From NCBI GenBank assembly GCA_026874595.1, contig CM049309.1, positions 9,577,076-9,641,075 of the forward strand: DNA of 64,000 nt, given 5' to 3'. This DNA is from Sipunculus nudus. Taxonomy: Eukaryota; Annelida; Sipuncula; Golfingiida; Sipunculidae. The notes below the pieces were generated by a model. The model saw only the letters and a program-made list of their open reading frames with translations. It made no database searches and was not told where the DNA came from. Within the stretch, counting starts at the first letter, position 1; every line of letters starts with the position of its first letter. The translations under genes were made by a program, and so were the position numbers. This document shows, one piece after another, positions 1-12,700 of this stretch.

Positions 1-148
1 TTTCCTAGTACAAGTCGCGACTTCTGCAACGACTTTTACGGTAGATATTTTAATATGACTTGGCACTCTTTACATGTGAAATTATATTAAAAAGTGACAC
101 CTGGTGGTGGTTATGGGGGCTTCTCTGTTTGGTAGTTTTGAGTTATTA

Positions 149-1335
149 TTGTATCCACCATAACTGAGTTTTGCGGATACTATGTTGTTGACCGGGTTCT
201 GCTGCTGCCGCCGTGTTCGTTTCCACAGAACTCCTCTGAGACTACTGGACGGATTTTTTCCGAAACTTACACCTATTATCAGGTCACATGTGAACTGGTG
301 CCTAACCAATTTGCGTTGACCTCTGACCTTTCCTGTCTGCCCAGCGTCTATTTGTGCGTCTGTTTCCATACGTAAACCAACATATCTCGGGAACCATTTG
401 AACGATCAGGAAAAAATTTTTGTACAAATGTAGCCCTTGGATAGCTTTATAATATACATAAAAAATGGTGGCACCACCTGCAACCATGTTTGCACAGTGT
501 CCATCTGTTCATCTTCCTTGGGTTAAAATCACTCCTCTCTCTGCATTGGTTTGACTAATTCACCTGAAATTCAGCATGTGTATACATCCTTGAAAGCTTT
601 CTTGATTTTATGACAGGTCGGGCCACCTTCATTCATGTTCACGCGGCAGACATCCAAGCTCAAATCTTAGGAAATGTTTGACAGATTGGGCCAAAATTTT
701 GCATGTGTGAAGATCTCACATAGCTCTTTATCATATGCAAAACTGGTTGCGCCCCCTGCAACCATTTTTGCACAGCGTCCATCTGTTTGTCTGCTGTGGG
801 ATAATATCACACATATCTCGGCAGTGGTTTGACTTTTCTGCCTAAGAATTTTGCATGTAAACACATCTTGGATAGCTTTCTCAATCTTTTTTTGGCAGGT
901 GGCACCACCTACATTTATGTCAACGCTGAAGACATTCAGGCTAATATCTCAGGACTGGTTGGACATATCCCCTTGAAATTTTGCATGTGTATAGATCTCA
1001 CATAGCTCATAATCATACACAAAATTGGTGGGGCAACCTGCCACCATTTTTGCACAAGTCCCTCTGTTTGTTTGCTGTGGTATAAAATCATTCATATATA
1101 TGTAGTGGTTTGACTTTTCTACCTAAAATTTTGCATATGTATACAACTTGGACAGCTTTCTGGATCTGTGGTAGGTGGCACAACCTACATACACATTTTG
1201 GCTGCAGACATCCATGCTAATATGCAACACACCTCACTCTACTTCCCCTTGCCACTCTATCCATGCCTCACCTCACTGGTTCCACTCTGATTTTGGCGGA
1301 TACACATAGTCGCTTGTCCACTACCCGTATTCTAG
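149..1335 (+). mobile_element. Helitron/Helentron-like non-autonomous element, family A copy 1
   Basis: It starts TTGTATCCACC after an A and ends CGTATTCTAG before TT. Near the 3' end the 5' terminus returns inverted (TTTTGGCGGATACA at about 1293-1306) and is followed by a degenerate hairpin around ATAGTCGCTTGTCCACTAC and then CTAG. Internal blocks of 130-165 bp recur (gtttgactt, ttttgcatgtgtat, gtggcaccacct). Short open frames within it are not genes. Confidence 0.75.
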
Positions 1336-1603
1336 TTAAATATTTCTTTAAACTCAATCAGCTGCAACAGATGCACTTTCTCAAATCACACTGATGTTAC
1401 TACTTGGTAGATAAATGTAAATGTCAAAGGATAATAACTACATTATGCATGCAGAGTAATAAATGTAATGTGATATGGTGATGGTTACTTTATTAACTTT
1501 TAATTATGTTTTTGCCATCATTTAATCATATAATGAACTGATTTAAAATGATCCCTTTATGATGCTTGTTCATGTATGTTATTTTTATGCAAGATATAGT
1601 CCT

Positions 1604-1606
<3 letters not shown>

Positions 1607-1667
<61 letters not shown>
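1607..1667. repeat. (TA)n microsatellite
   Basis: Pure alternating TA over about 60 bp in the upstream MDC1-like intron or flank. The open frame across it is an artefact of the repeat. Confidence 0.97.
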
Positions 1668-1669
<2 letters not shown>

Positions 1670-1957
1670 ACATGTTTTGTATAAGTTTACTGTTAAGTGC
1701 ATGCAGCATGAATTCAGCATTTTAAAGTAGATTATTCCTATTTAACACTAGATAAGAAATAAATTTGACAGTGCACTGGAAGTCCTGCCTTGTTCAGTTC
1801 TATAGAAAGATGATAGCTTACTAACAAGTCAGTGTCCTGTATATTAGAGAACGAGAACCATTTTAATGCATGTTAGAAAGCAATTATTATATTTGAATTG
1901 ATAAATTATTGCATTTTGGAAGGTTTCATATAAGCTGGTTGAATCTTAGACATATTA

Positions 1958-2476
1958 GGGCCCAGTCACACTGTGAGTTATGGACTAGTTATGACTTGCA
2001 CTTTTGCAGACGGTCATAAGACAGGTCAGTAGTGATCCCGACAACAGGAATTTTAGTCATAAGGGCTTAGATCCGGCACAAGAACATCCCTACAACGGGT
2101 GTGGTCATGAGTAGTCGTGGACAATCATAAGTTGTCTTTCAGTGGGTGCAAACTATTGTGCAACCATCTTTTGAAGATCTTAACCAGTCGCAGCAAATAA
2201 TATGCCTTTACAACCAGTGATTGGTTAAAAAGGTGGTCTTATGACAGTTGTAAGCCTATCATATGACCACATATGACTTGTCATAAGATTGTCAGGGATG
2301 ATGTTTCACTGGTCGTATAACAAGTCAAACCAAGTTGCATGACCGGTTGCAAGTGGTCAGTGGTGGTCATGCAGTGTATGTGTGATTGTCTTTCCGATTG
2401 TGAAAGCAACTGTTTTCATGCCAGTAGGTGCAGCCATTGCCACTGTTGCAGTTACAGCTCGGGTGTGACGGGGCCC
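1958..2476 (+). mobile_element. PIF/Harbinger-like MITE with TTA target duplication
   Basis: A 519-bp element bounded by GGGCCCAGTCACAC and, inverted, GGGCCCCGTCACAC (13 of 14 match), with TTA on both sides (1955-1957, 2477-2479). A 3-bp TTA duplication and a GGGCC-type terminus are the PIF/Harbinger style. The interior is rich in GTCATAAG/CTTATGAC motifs in both orientations and codes for nothing visible. Confidence 0.78.
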
Positions 2477-2613
2477 TTAGTTTAATATCATTAAGAAAAG
2501 TGTGAACATTTATTGAAATGGAGGTAAATGGAAAAATAGTCCTGGTAACGCAAAGTATTGGCAGGACACAGCTTCCAGTGTGCTGATGGCGTCCGTTAAT
2601 GTGTGACTTTTAG

Positions 2614-2817
2614 ATGGTCCCAGACAGTCAGGAGGGGACAGAGGAGCTGGAGGAAGGAATTCTCGAAGTACCGAGTATACAAATCACATCCCCTCCAAAG
2701 TCTGCTCTAACCAGCCCCGAGGGGAAGGCTGCTCTAACCAGCCCCGAGGGGAAGGCTGCTCTAACCAGCCCCGAGGGGAAGGCCAAACCAGAAAGGAAAG
2801 TGGCTTTTGCTGTTGAG
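2614..2817 (+). CDS. MDC1: MDC1-like exon with a threefold TSPEGKA repeat
   Basis: The exon follows the acceptor gacttttag and ends GAG before the donor gtatgt, phase 0 on both sides, 68 codons. It is the first exon visible. It begins with an acidic stretch and then holds three perfect 27-bp units (2704-2784), each reading ALTSPEGKA. The SP sites could be proline-directed kinase targets (inference). An ATG lies at the very first codon by chance of splicing; nothing shows that it is the start of the protein, and an acceptor directly precedes it. Confidence 0.72.
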
Positions 2818-3649
2818 GTATGTAAGGAATGGTTAGCATTTATACATCATACAAGTTTATACATCTATATATAGAATGGTGATAGAAATGCACAGAAATT
2901 TGTACTTCATTTGGGATCAGAGCTGCTGATTTTAACTGCATGTGATACTTTGATGGATTCTTTTTTATGTAAAATGTATGCAAATATGCAGAGGCATAAA
3001 GAGTATGCAGATAAACAGAGATATAGAAAGTATGCAATTATGTAGAGTTATTAAGTGAACAAATATGGAGTATTATAAAAAGTATGTGAATATTCAGAGG
3101 AATTAAAAGTGTGTATATCTGCTGAGGTATAAAAAGTGTGTTTACAGACAGAGACATAGAAAGTATGCAAATATGGAGAGGTATTAAAAGTATGATGATA
3201 TACAGAGGCATAGTAAGTATGCAGATATGCAAAGGTATAAAAAGTATGCAAATATGCAAAGGTATAAAATTATGCAAATATGCAGAGGTATTATAAGTAT
3301 GCAAATTTGTAGAGGTATAAAAAATTGTCAAATATGCAAAGGCATAGAAAGTATGCGCTATACAGAGAGGTATTAAAAGTATAAAAATATGCAGAGGTAT
3401 AAAATGAATGTATGTATAAAAAAAAGCATGCAGATACTCAAAGAGCTCAGCGAGTAACTCAGTCTGAAGTAGGAAGGCTCAAGCTTAAGGCTGCCATGAG
3501 ACTAACTCACACTTGTCTGCATATTTCATCATTCTACAGATCTAAAAATGAAGCTGCATGAAAACTGTCTGTACAAACACACTTTCATTCTGTGTATATT
3601 TAATGTTACATTTAACTTGAAAAAAATTTTCCTTGTGGTATGTATTACA

Positions 3650-3715
<66 letters not shown>

Positions 3716-6700
3716 ATTTATATATATGTGCTTATGATGTAGGAATTATGCATGTGCCTTTTCAAAAATACATATTAATTAACATCTCCTTACTTTCTGT
3801 ACTTTCATAATTTTTTAAAGTCAGAGAGTGACAACTGATAGTTTCAAAATTTAAGAAACCAATATTTTATGGTATTATCATGGTAGTAAGATTTAGAAAA
3901 AGTGAGAGTTGAAAGAATTTAGATAAAAGTTAATGGCATTTGAAGTTATCAAAATTGATAGTTATTTATGCTGACAGTATTTAAAATTAGAGACTGACAG
4001 TTGATTGTATTTTAAATTAGAGAGTATGACGGTTGATAGTATTAAAAATAGAGAGACTGACAGTTGGTGGTTTCATTGTAGGAAGATGGATCCCCTGAAG
4101 TTGAGATGGTCGGTGCTGCCAGCAGAGGCAGGAGAGGAAAGATTGGACTCTCAAGACAAGATACACCAGTTGTCAGTAAAAAGTCTAGGAGCAGGGTCGA
4201 AACTAAAAAAGAACTTCCTGTTGAACAGAACAAATCTGTAAGAGCTGAGGAAAAAGCAGAACCTGGTCCTTCGAGAGGTCGTGGACGGAGAAGTAAGGAA
4301 ATGGCAGAACCAACAGATCAAACAGTTTGCAGCAAAGATGAAAATCATAGGGCAAAAAGGATCGTAAAGGCAGAAAAAGCTGAAACTCCTAAAGCAGGAG
4401 ACATCGTGGAAAAGAAAGGCAGAAGAACAAGTAGAGGCAAACCTGTCATAGATGACTCAAATGAAGTGTCTCCTGGGGACAAAGGAAGACAAACCAGGAG
4501 GAAAAGTGAAACAGAAAAGGCAAAAGAAGAAATAGAGGAAGATGTTGGGCAGGAGGAAGAGGAGGAAGAAAAACAGAAACCTAAAGGTCGAAGGTCAAGA
4601 AGAAGTGATGTGACACAACCAGATGAATCAGAAGTGAAGGATATGGCAAAGAAGCGTGGCAGAGCATCAGGAGCTGATGCTAGTCCTTCTGTTGGGAAAG
4701 GGTCCAAAAGGGCTAAAGAGGAGAGTGTCTCAGTGCCAAAAATGACTGAAAAAGGTAAAGGTTCGGGGCAGAACACCAAAAAGGAGGATACAGAAGAGCA
4801 TGTGGAAAAGCCTAAGAGAGGAAGACCTTCAAAAGTACCAGAGAAAGAAGAGGAAGATGTCACAAAGAGAACTTCAAGAAGAGGCAGACAAGAACAGCCA
4901 GAGGCTGTAAAGGAAGCTGAAAGTGAAAGCACTGGGAGCAGATCAACCAGACAAGGAAGGACAATGTTAGAACAAAGCCCAGAAAAAGAAGAACCAGAAA
5001 CAAAAATAGTCGGAAAAAGAGGTAGACCAGCCAGAAGGAAAGGAGAGGAAACACAGGAGGAGGATGCTGTGATGGAAACAACACCAAAAAGAGGAAGATC
5101 AGCTCAAGAAGTAAAGCTTAAACCAGAAAAACCAGAAATGGGGAGAAGAAGGGGGAGGTCACCCAGGGGAGAAGTCTCTGTTCTGGAACAAGAGTCAAAA
5201 GAAAGCCCCAGCCCTGCCAAGAGGGGCAGACCCCCCAAAGCTAAAGAATCTCAAACAAAGCAAGAATCAGAGAAGCCAGCAAGGACTAGCAGAAGTGCAG
5301 CAAAAGATGAAACTGAATCTGCTGCAGAAGCTAGTTCTTCCAGACAGACGCGAAGCAAACCAGCAGAAGAGGAGGAACAAGAGGAAGTAGCTCCAAAAAC
5401 AAGAGCACGTAGGAGCTTAGTCGGAGAACAAGATAAATCTAAAAGCACTTTACCAACAAGAGCACAAAGACATTCAGCTGCTAAAAATAAATTAGAAGCA
5501 GATAGTAAGACTGTTAAGGAAAAACAAATTGAAGTTGAAACAAAAACAACAGGTAGAAGTACTAGACGTTCATTAAATGCTCAAACTGTTGAAAAATCTC
5601 TACCTGTCACCCCTCCCAAATCAAAAAGGCGGACTAGAGCACAAAGTCCAGATTCTGATGTTTCAGAAGCTAGTCATACAAATGATAAAAAGACAGATGT
5701 GGTATCTAGTGTGGGAGGAAGAAAAACAAGAGGGAGGTTGTCAGTTCAGAACATTGAGGAAGTAACCTCAGAAAAACCTAGTGGTGCTAAACAGAAGTGT
5801 AGTAAGGTACAGGCAGACAGTGAAGAGGATGTTCGTACAAATCAGCGGTCCAGTAGATCGCGGAAAAATACAGCTCAAGAGACCACACACACAAAGGCAG
5901 CAGGAAGAGCGGGGAGTTTAAAAGAAATGTCGGAGGAGCCGAAGGTTGAGACCTCCGTCAGTAAAGGCAGAGGCCGAGGCAAGCGCTCTCTGTCAGCTGT
6001 GAGTGAAACTACTTTTTTGCATTATTTTTATTATGTTTTATATAAAGAAAGACTTGAAAATCATCTAAAACCCTATGCGGGAATATTTTAATCTCTCTGT
6101 TTATTATTACTTAAATCAAGAGCATGTTCTTTTTCTTTCCAAGGGATTGTTTCTTCAGCAGGAAAACTATCAACAGAACCAGAGAGGGACATATAGAGTA
6201 TGTGATATTGTTTAAGTAATATTTTTGGTTTTATTTTTGACAGACACGTTTCATGCATGGTAAGAACTGTGTCTGTTGATAATATATATGCTGCATGTGT
6301 TTCTTGCTTAGCTCTACTAGATAAGAATTTGCTTTGTTACTTCCTTTCCAGTGATTGATGTACAAATCTGCTGGGAAATATTTGAGAAAGAATGAATTTC
6401 TGTATATTCTTAATAACATATCCATGGTTGACAGGAAAATAGAGAAGAACCAGAGAGAAAACGGAGACACACAGCTCCTGCTGCATCAACCCCAACTCGA
6501 GGGTCAGCTTCTGCATCTGCCGTTGCATCTCCAGGTACACCTACGCTACGGCATCGAGGAGTGGAACGCAAACCAAAGGTCATGTTCACAGGGGTCGTCG
6601 ACAAACATGGTGAAAAGGTAACATCATATGTAAAGAATATCATTCAGACATGTAGCAGATAATTGAAATTACTGTATCAGTTTTCTGAATTAAATATTCA

Positions 6701-9700
6701 CTTTAATTGTAACCATTGTTAAATTGATTGAAGGTTCAGATCGTTTCTGGACTGTTTTATTGTATCCCCAGACAAAGTCGGGATACTATGGTTTCACGAC
6801 AGTCCCGGCGCCGCCGCTGCAGAAAACCTTGTGAGCGGGGGATTACTAAAAAAATATTTCACTGATCTTTTTCAAACTTGACATTCATATAGATATAGGT
6901 AAGGGGACAAAGCCTATTTAAAATTGGGTCATGACCTATGCTAGGAGATTGACCTTGACCTTGAATAGGTCCATTTTTGCTGAAAATAACACAAATTCTT
7001 GAATATCTCAAGTAAGCTTGCATGGACTGGTCCAAAAATCAAGTGACCGAAGATCTTGGATAGCCTTTTGATATACCGGAAACTGGTCACGCCACCTATT
7101 ATCCTTTTCTTGTTTTTACGCCTTTTAATACCCCCATAATTGCCACTTGACAGTACTGTAAGCATTATAAGTCAAAAACTAATGGACAGATTTCTTTCAT
7201 ATTATGCACATGTAGAGAGATGGGTTATGGGATGAGGTTTATTTACATTTGGGTCATTACCTTTACCATGAGAGTGGCCTTGACCTTTAATGTGTCCATA
7301 TATGGTGAAAATCACACACCTCTTATGATATCTCCAGTGTTGATAGCCATATGGATTTCAAATGTGACTTATGTATGGCCCACCACTAATGCAAGAACCC
7401 TTTAGGTTCTAGGGTCATGAGGTCAAAGGTCAAGGTCACAGGACACATCTTTAAAAAGATAGTGGATGCATTTTCAGCCAAACATTTCATCTCAGACCTT
7501 TCATCTTGCACATATAGTTCATCTTCCAATAGAGGAAGACCCATATCAATTTTGAGGTCACAAGGTCTAAGGTGAAGGTCACAGGAGCCATCTGTTGGAT
7601 TTCAAACTTGACTTATATATGACCCATTGGAAAAGCAAGACCTGAATTGATTTTGGGGTCATGAGGTCAAAGGTTAAGGTCACAGGACACACCTTTAAAA
7701 AGATTGTGGATGCATTTTCAGCCAAACAGTTCATCTCAGATCTTTCATCTTGCACATATAGTTGACCTGCCAAGAGTGGAAGACTCCTATCAATTTTAAG
7801 GTCACAAGGTCAAAGGTGAAGGTCACAGGAGCCATCTGTCCAAAAATTAGTTTCTGGATGATAATTCCTGCTTTTATTGATGTATGGATTTCAAACTTGA
7901 CTTGTATATGACCCATTGGAAAAGCAAGACCCGAATGGATTTTGGGGTCATGAGGTCAAAGGTCAAGGTCACAGGACATCTTTAAAAAGATGTGGATGCA
8001 TTTTCAGCCAAACATTTCATCTCAGACATTTCATCTTGCACATACAGTTCCCCTGCAAATAGAGGAAGACGCCTGTCAATTTCTTGGATAGCCTTGTGAT
8101 GTGCCAAAAGGTCAAGGTCACAGGACCAACATCTTCAAAAAGATTGTGGATTGATAGATGGAAGAAACAATAATTGCTTGCCAAGTGTCAATATATGCTG
8201 CTAAAAATGGGGGCCTATTCTTAAAGGGGGGGGGGGCCGCACTATGTCTGGGGATACTCTGGCACCTGGGGTGCCAAGAAATGTCTAGTAGAGCCAATGA
8301 TTTTCCGTGATCGCGGGAAACGGACGGAATTCGCGGAAAATGCATTTGAAACGGAATTTGCAACTTGACACGGAGTCTGGGAAAAATTTGGAATTTTCTT
8401 CTCAAAGTCACATGATATAGGCATTTCCAATTCCTCAGAGCTTTCAGAAATCCAGAATCGTTTAATATCAGTTTGCAGTGGTGACCTGCACCACATTTAT
8501 TGTCAAATAGAGGCCCCTGCGTTTGCCATCACACATCGTAGCTCGCATGACTGTATGTAGTGACCCATGGCTTAACGTAACAGGTGTCAGGTGTGACCCG
8601 CGAGTCGACCCTAAAAACATGCCTGACCTTTAGGCCTATTAATATTCAGACACGCGACCCCTTACGATTCAGGGGAATCACCTCCTTTCAAGTGGCAAAG
8701 CGTTAAGCCCAGGACGCAGTTTGCCCGACTTTGTAACGTTAATGCATGCAAAATGTCAAAGGTCTGCCTTTTTGGGAAAATAATCACGCTGAATGCAAAC
8801 TTTGTCCAGTTTAATCAAAACTAAAGCGGTATTCTAACTCATCTATACGCTTGCGTCATAACTGGTCAAAAGGAATTGCACGGGGGCATTCTTCAAAGCC
8901 TTCACGATGAAGAAAGCGATGGAGTCACGTGAACTTTTATCAGAAATAGGAGTAGGTACTTTGCATAATTTATGCGTTGACCCTAATTAATATGCCCAAG
9001 AACAAGCTGACCCTGTTTTCTTGACAGCGCATTCACTTGTGCTCGTTTTCAAAGTAAGCTTGCTTGTGTATCATATCGCCGCGCGCAGTGAATCCCTTAT
9101 ATTCTCGCGGCCGCGCTTGACATGTCATGTCACGGAGAAACTGGCACTTTTTTTTCACAGAAATATTGCGTCAGTTCTTGCGAAATTGTATATAATTGAA
9201 TAAAACCTGGGTTTTGTTAACTTTGCAACAACTTTTATATAACTTGATTCGTCAGAACGATGTCGTGCCTATGTAAGTTAATATACTTTGACAGTTATAA
9301 AGAGTCGATGAGACCGTCGATCGTGAAGTTTTATGATTCAGATTGGGAACGGTGTAAACGCAAATGTCCAATTAAGATAGAAGCCGGAAATTATGAGAGT
9401 AAATATCAAAAAGAATTATGTTGTTTTACTTTTTTCGATGGTAATTTATTTTACTTTACACACAACTTGTTTCAAGATGTGCCACCACAAATTTCATTAA
9501 GAACTGGCCAGTGCTGAGAGTGCTACCATATACATGTGTACAGCTGAGCACTCCAGCCTCTTATCAGCTCTTGTTGACAGCATGTCATTTATTATCCTTG
9601 GCTGGGGGACTACTTGCTGTTTCATGGAACACGTTTAACATGAGCAGGAATGCACCGACAAGTAATAATTACTGCAATAATAATTAATTTTTTAAATGTT

Positions 9701-12700
9701 ACCTGTAAATTCAGAGGGTCAGAATGGGAAAACTAAATTAGCATGAGCAGTTCTGAATGCACTAAACAGTAGGGCCTAACATAAATATCGCATTCTTGTC
9801 ACAATGTAAGGTCACATTAAAAGATTATATACACACTTTTTTTTCCTTCTTTATTTTTAATAAGAAAAATGAATGATCAGACTATACAATAATTATTCCT
9901 GTTACAGTCTCAGCTAAGGTACTGGTAATAAAATCTGCATTTGGCTTGAACTGAATTTTTAGCAATGAATGAAATTTTACATACACAACCTTTTTCCAAT
10001 TCCATTAGATCTGTACACAGTAGTGTAAAAATGTACATTACAAGTTACATTAAGACTACATATATTTATATCTTTTTATATGATTTAAAAACAGTAAAAT
10101 AAACTATCTTGTCAGCAAAATTAATGGATCTGGCTCCCAGGAATACGAAACGGAATTGAAACGGAATTTGGTGATGAATGAAACGGAAAAGCCTTGTTTT
10201 TGAAACGGAAAATCATTGGCTCTAGTCTAGTTCATTATGAAATACCAGTTTGCCTCCTGATAATGTCTCCTGCTGTAATATCATGACTGCTGACAAAGGA
10301 TAAAACCATCATGACATCTAAGTCTTATATTAGTGGTGCACATCAATACAGTGAGTATTTCTACAATTCATGTCAGAGCATCATTTCTGAGTTGTTTCAT
10401 TTTGAAAAAAAAATGTTTTTGTCTTTTTAGATTTTACAAGAGCTTGGAGGTCATCATGTGGAATCAATGTACCAGTGTACTCATCTGGTCACAGACAAGG
10501 TGAGAACATCTGCTAAATAGAAAAATACAGGATTATAACCAGGGCATTTGCTGAGTAGAAAGAGCAGTTTTTGAGTAGATAGAGCAGCTGTTGAGTAGAA
10601 AAAGCAGCTGTTGAGTAGAAAAAAGCAGCTGTTGAGTAGAAAAAGCAGTTGTTAAGTAGAAAAAGCCACTATTGAATAAAAAGGGCAGCCCTTGAGTAGA
10701 AAAAGCAGCTGTTGAGTTAAATAGCAGTTGTTGAGTAGAAAAAGCAGCTGTTAAATAGAAAGGGTGGCTGTTGAATAGAAAGAGCAGCTGTGGAGTAGAA
10801 GTGATGGCCTTGCTCAGTAGAACAAAAGACATCTGCTGATCAGAATATATGACATCTTTAAGTAGAATTTAAATACTAAACAAAACAGAAGATGTTAAAT
10901 TAAGGGCACCTGCTAAGTATGAACTTGTATGGGCAATAGCTCGGTAAAAATTAGGCCAGCCATTCAAAAGAACAGAATTTTTGTAATTCCAAGTGGCTTT
11001 TTAGAAACATTACCAAATAGAATGGATGAGAGCTGCTGAGTAGAAATTAAGGCAGCTGTTGAACGTAATAATTAAAAATTAATAATTAAATATTTCATAG
11101 AATAGATATTTCTTTCTTTTGTAAATTTAAGGCGCTCTGTATCGTCAGTGAAATGTATTGTCACTGTTGTGAAGAGGTGTGCTTTTGTGAAGTGTGAGAT
11201 GTAAGATTATTTGTCATGTCATTTTGTAAATTCAGGTGCGGAGGACAGTCAAATTTCTGTGTGGATTGGCACGGGGCCTGCTGATTGTCCACCCTGATTG
11301 GCTTGAGAGGTCGCATGATGCCTCAATGTTTTTAGGTAAGCTTGGTGTGCTGGCTGATTATTAACATTGGTTCGTTACACAACACATACACACATGGCAC
11401 CAAAAACATTATAGTAGACACTTCGTAGTATTAATGGTTAAAAAAATGAAGTTTAATGTTAATAAAGACGTTCCTTTATTGGATATACTTATCATATTTT
11501 CAGATGCTCATCCTTTCATTGTCAAAGACACAGAGAGTGAGAAAAAGTTTGGGTTCAAGTTGGCAGACTCCATAAACAATGTTCCTGAAGGTGGGATGCT
11601 GAAGGGTTACAGTATTCACGTAACCAAGTCAGTCAAGCCACCACCAGATCAGATGAAAGGTTAGTATTACTGATATTTAACCGGCCAGGCATGTTATCAC
11701 CCACATACAGGGCTCCAAGCTTACAGGATATGACACATTATTCAAGGTTCATGTCAATACCCAGGAGCAATATGGTCTAACATTTTAACACAGTGAACTG
11801 GTATGGACAGCCCGGCCTTTGGTGTACTCAGTGACGCAATGCCTCAGAATGAAATGGACAAGCTTCAAGAATTGAGTGACGTTACAGGGCACAGTGACTC
11901 ACCACCCTGAATGCAATTGACAAGCATCACATGGTATGTGACATCACTGTGCTCTGTGAAGCACGATCTGGGAATGACAACAAAGTAATTTCCTGAATAT
12001 GTGAATGTGCTGGCTTGTGTGTGCTTTTGTAGTGTTTTGCTCAAATTTGTTTTGAAAATAGAATGACTGTTCATGGTTGAAGGTATTGATAACAGGGGTG
12101 GCTGTTTAATAAAAATTTTATGGGCCAGCTTGTTGGGTATTGCCTTTCCTGATATTGGTCTTCAGGTAGTTGTATCATCCCTCTGCCTTTTGGGCCTCAG
12201 GCCAGATATGAAGGCAATACAGAATAGTTTGATTTAAAACATAAAAATATAAATTACGTATTAAAGGAATAGTCATCAGGTTTTCTGTCCTTCCATCTCT
12301 TGTTTGTTTTTCCATCTTGCTGTCAAGCTCTTTGACAAACATCTCAAAAACCTTTTTTTATGCCCCCGCCACAAAGTGGCCGGGGCATATAGTTTTACCC
12401 ATGTCCGTCATTCCGTCCTTCCATCATTCCGAAATGAAACAGTTGTACGGACTTTTTTTCGCAATGCTTGCAGATATTGGCCTTATTTTTGGTGTGTGGG
12501 CAGATATAGACCAGTTACAGATCTAGTTCGCGTTTCGTTCCGGTTGACCTACTTTTGACCGTTTTACTGCTCCTAAACTTAGAAAATTTCATGAAAAATA
12601 GAAATATTCATGACAGATACACATGTACGGGTTTTTTTTTCGCAATGCCTGCAGATATTGGCCTGATTTTTGGTGTGTGAGCAGATATAGACCAGTTATA

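Noticed and set aside
149-1335. CRISPR-like array from spaced palindromes
   Set aside because: Spacing is 130-165 bp with related sequence between palindromes, in an animal genome; the termini show a transposon.
1526-1720. Small proteins of alternating Tyr-Ile across (TA)n runs (also 3548 and 54258)
   Set aside because: They are translations of microsatellites.
4345-4932. 195-codon minus-strand frame opposite the giant exon
   Set aside because: Antisense shadow of the K/E-rich coding exon, giving a Ser/Leu/Phe-rich translation.
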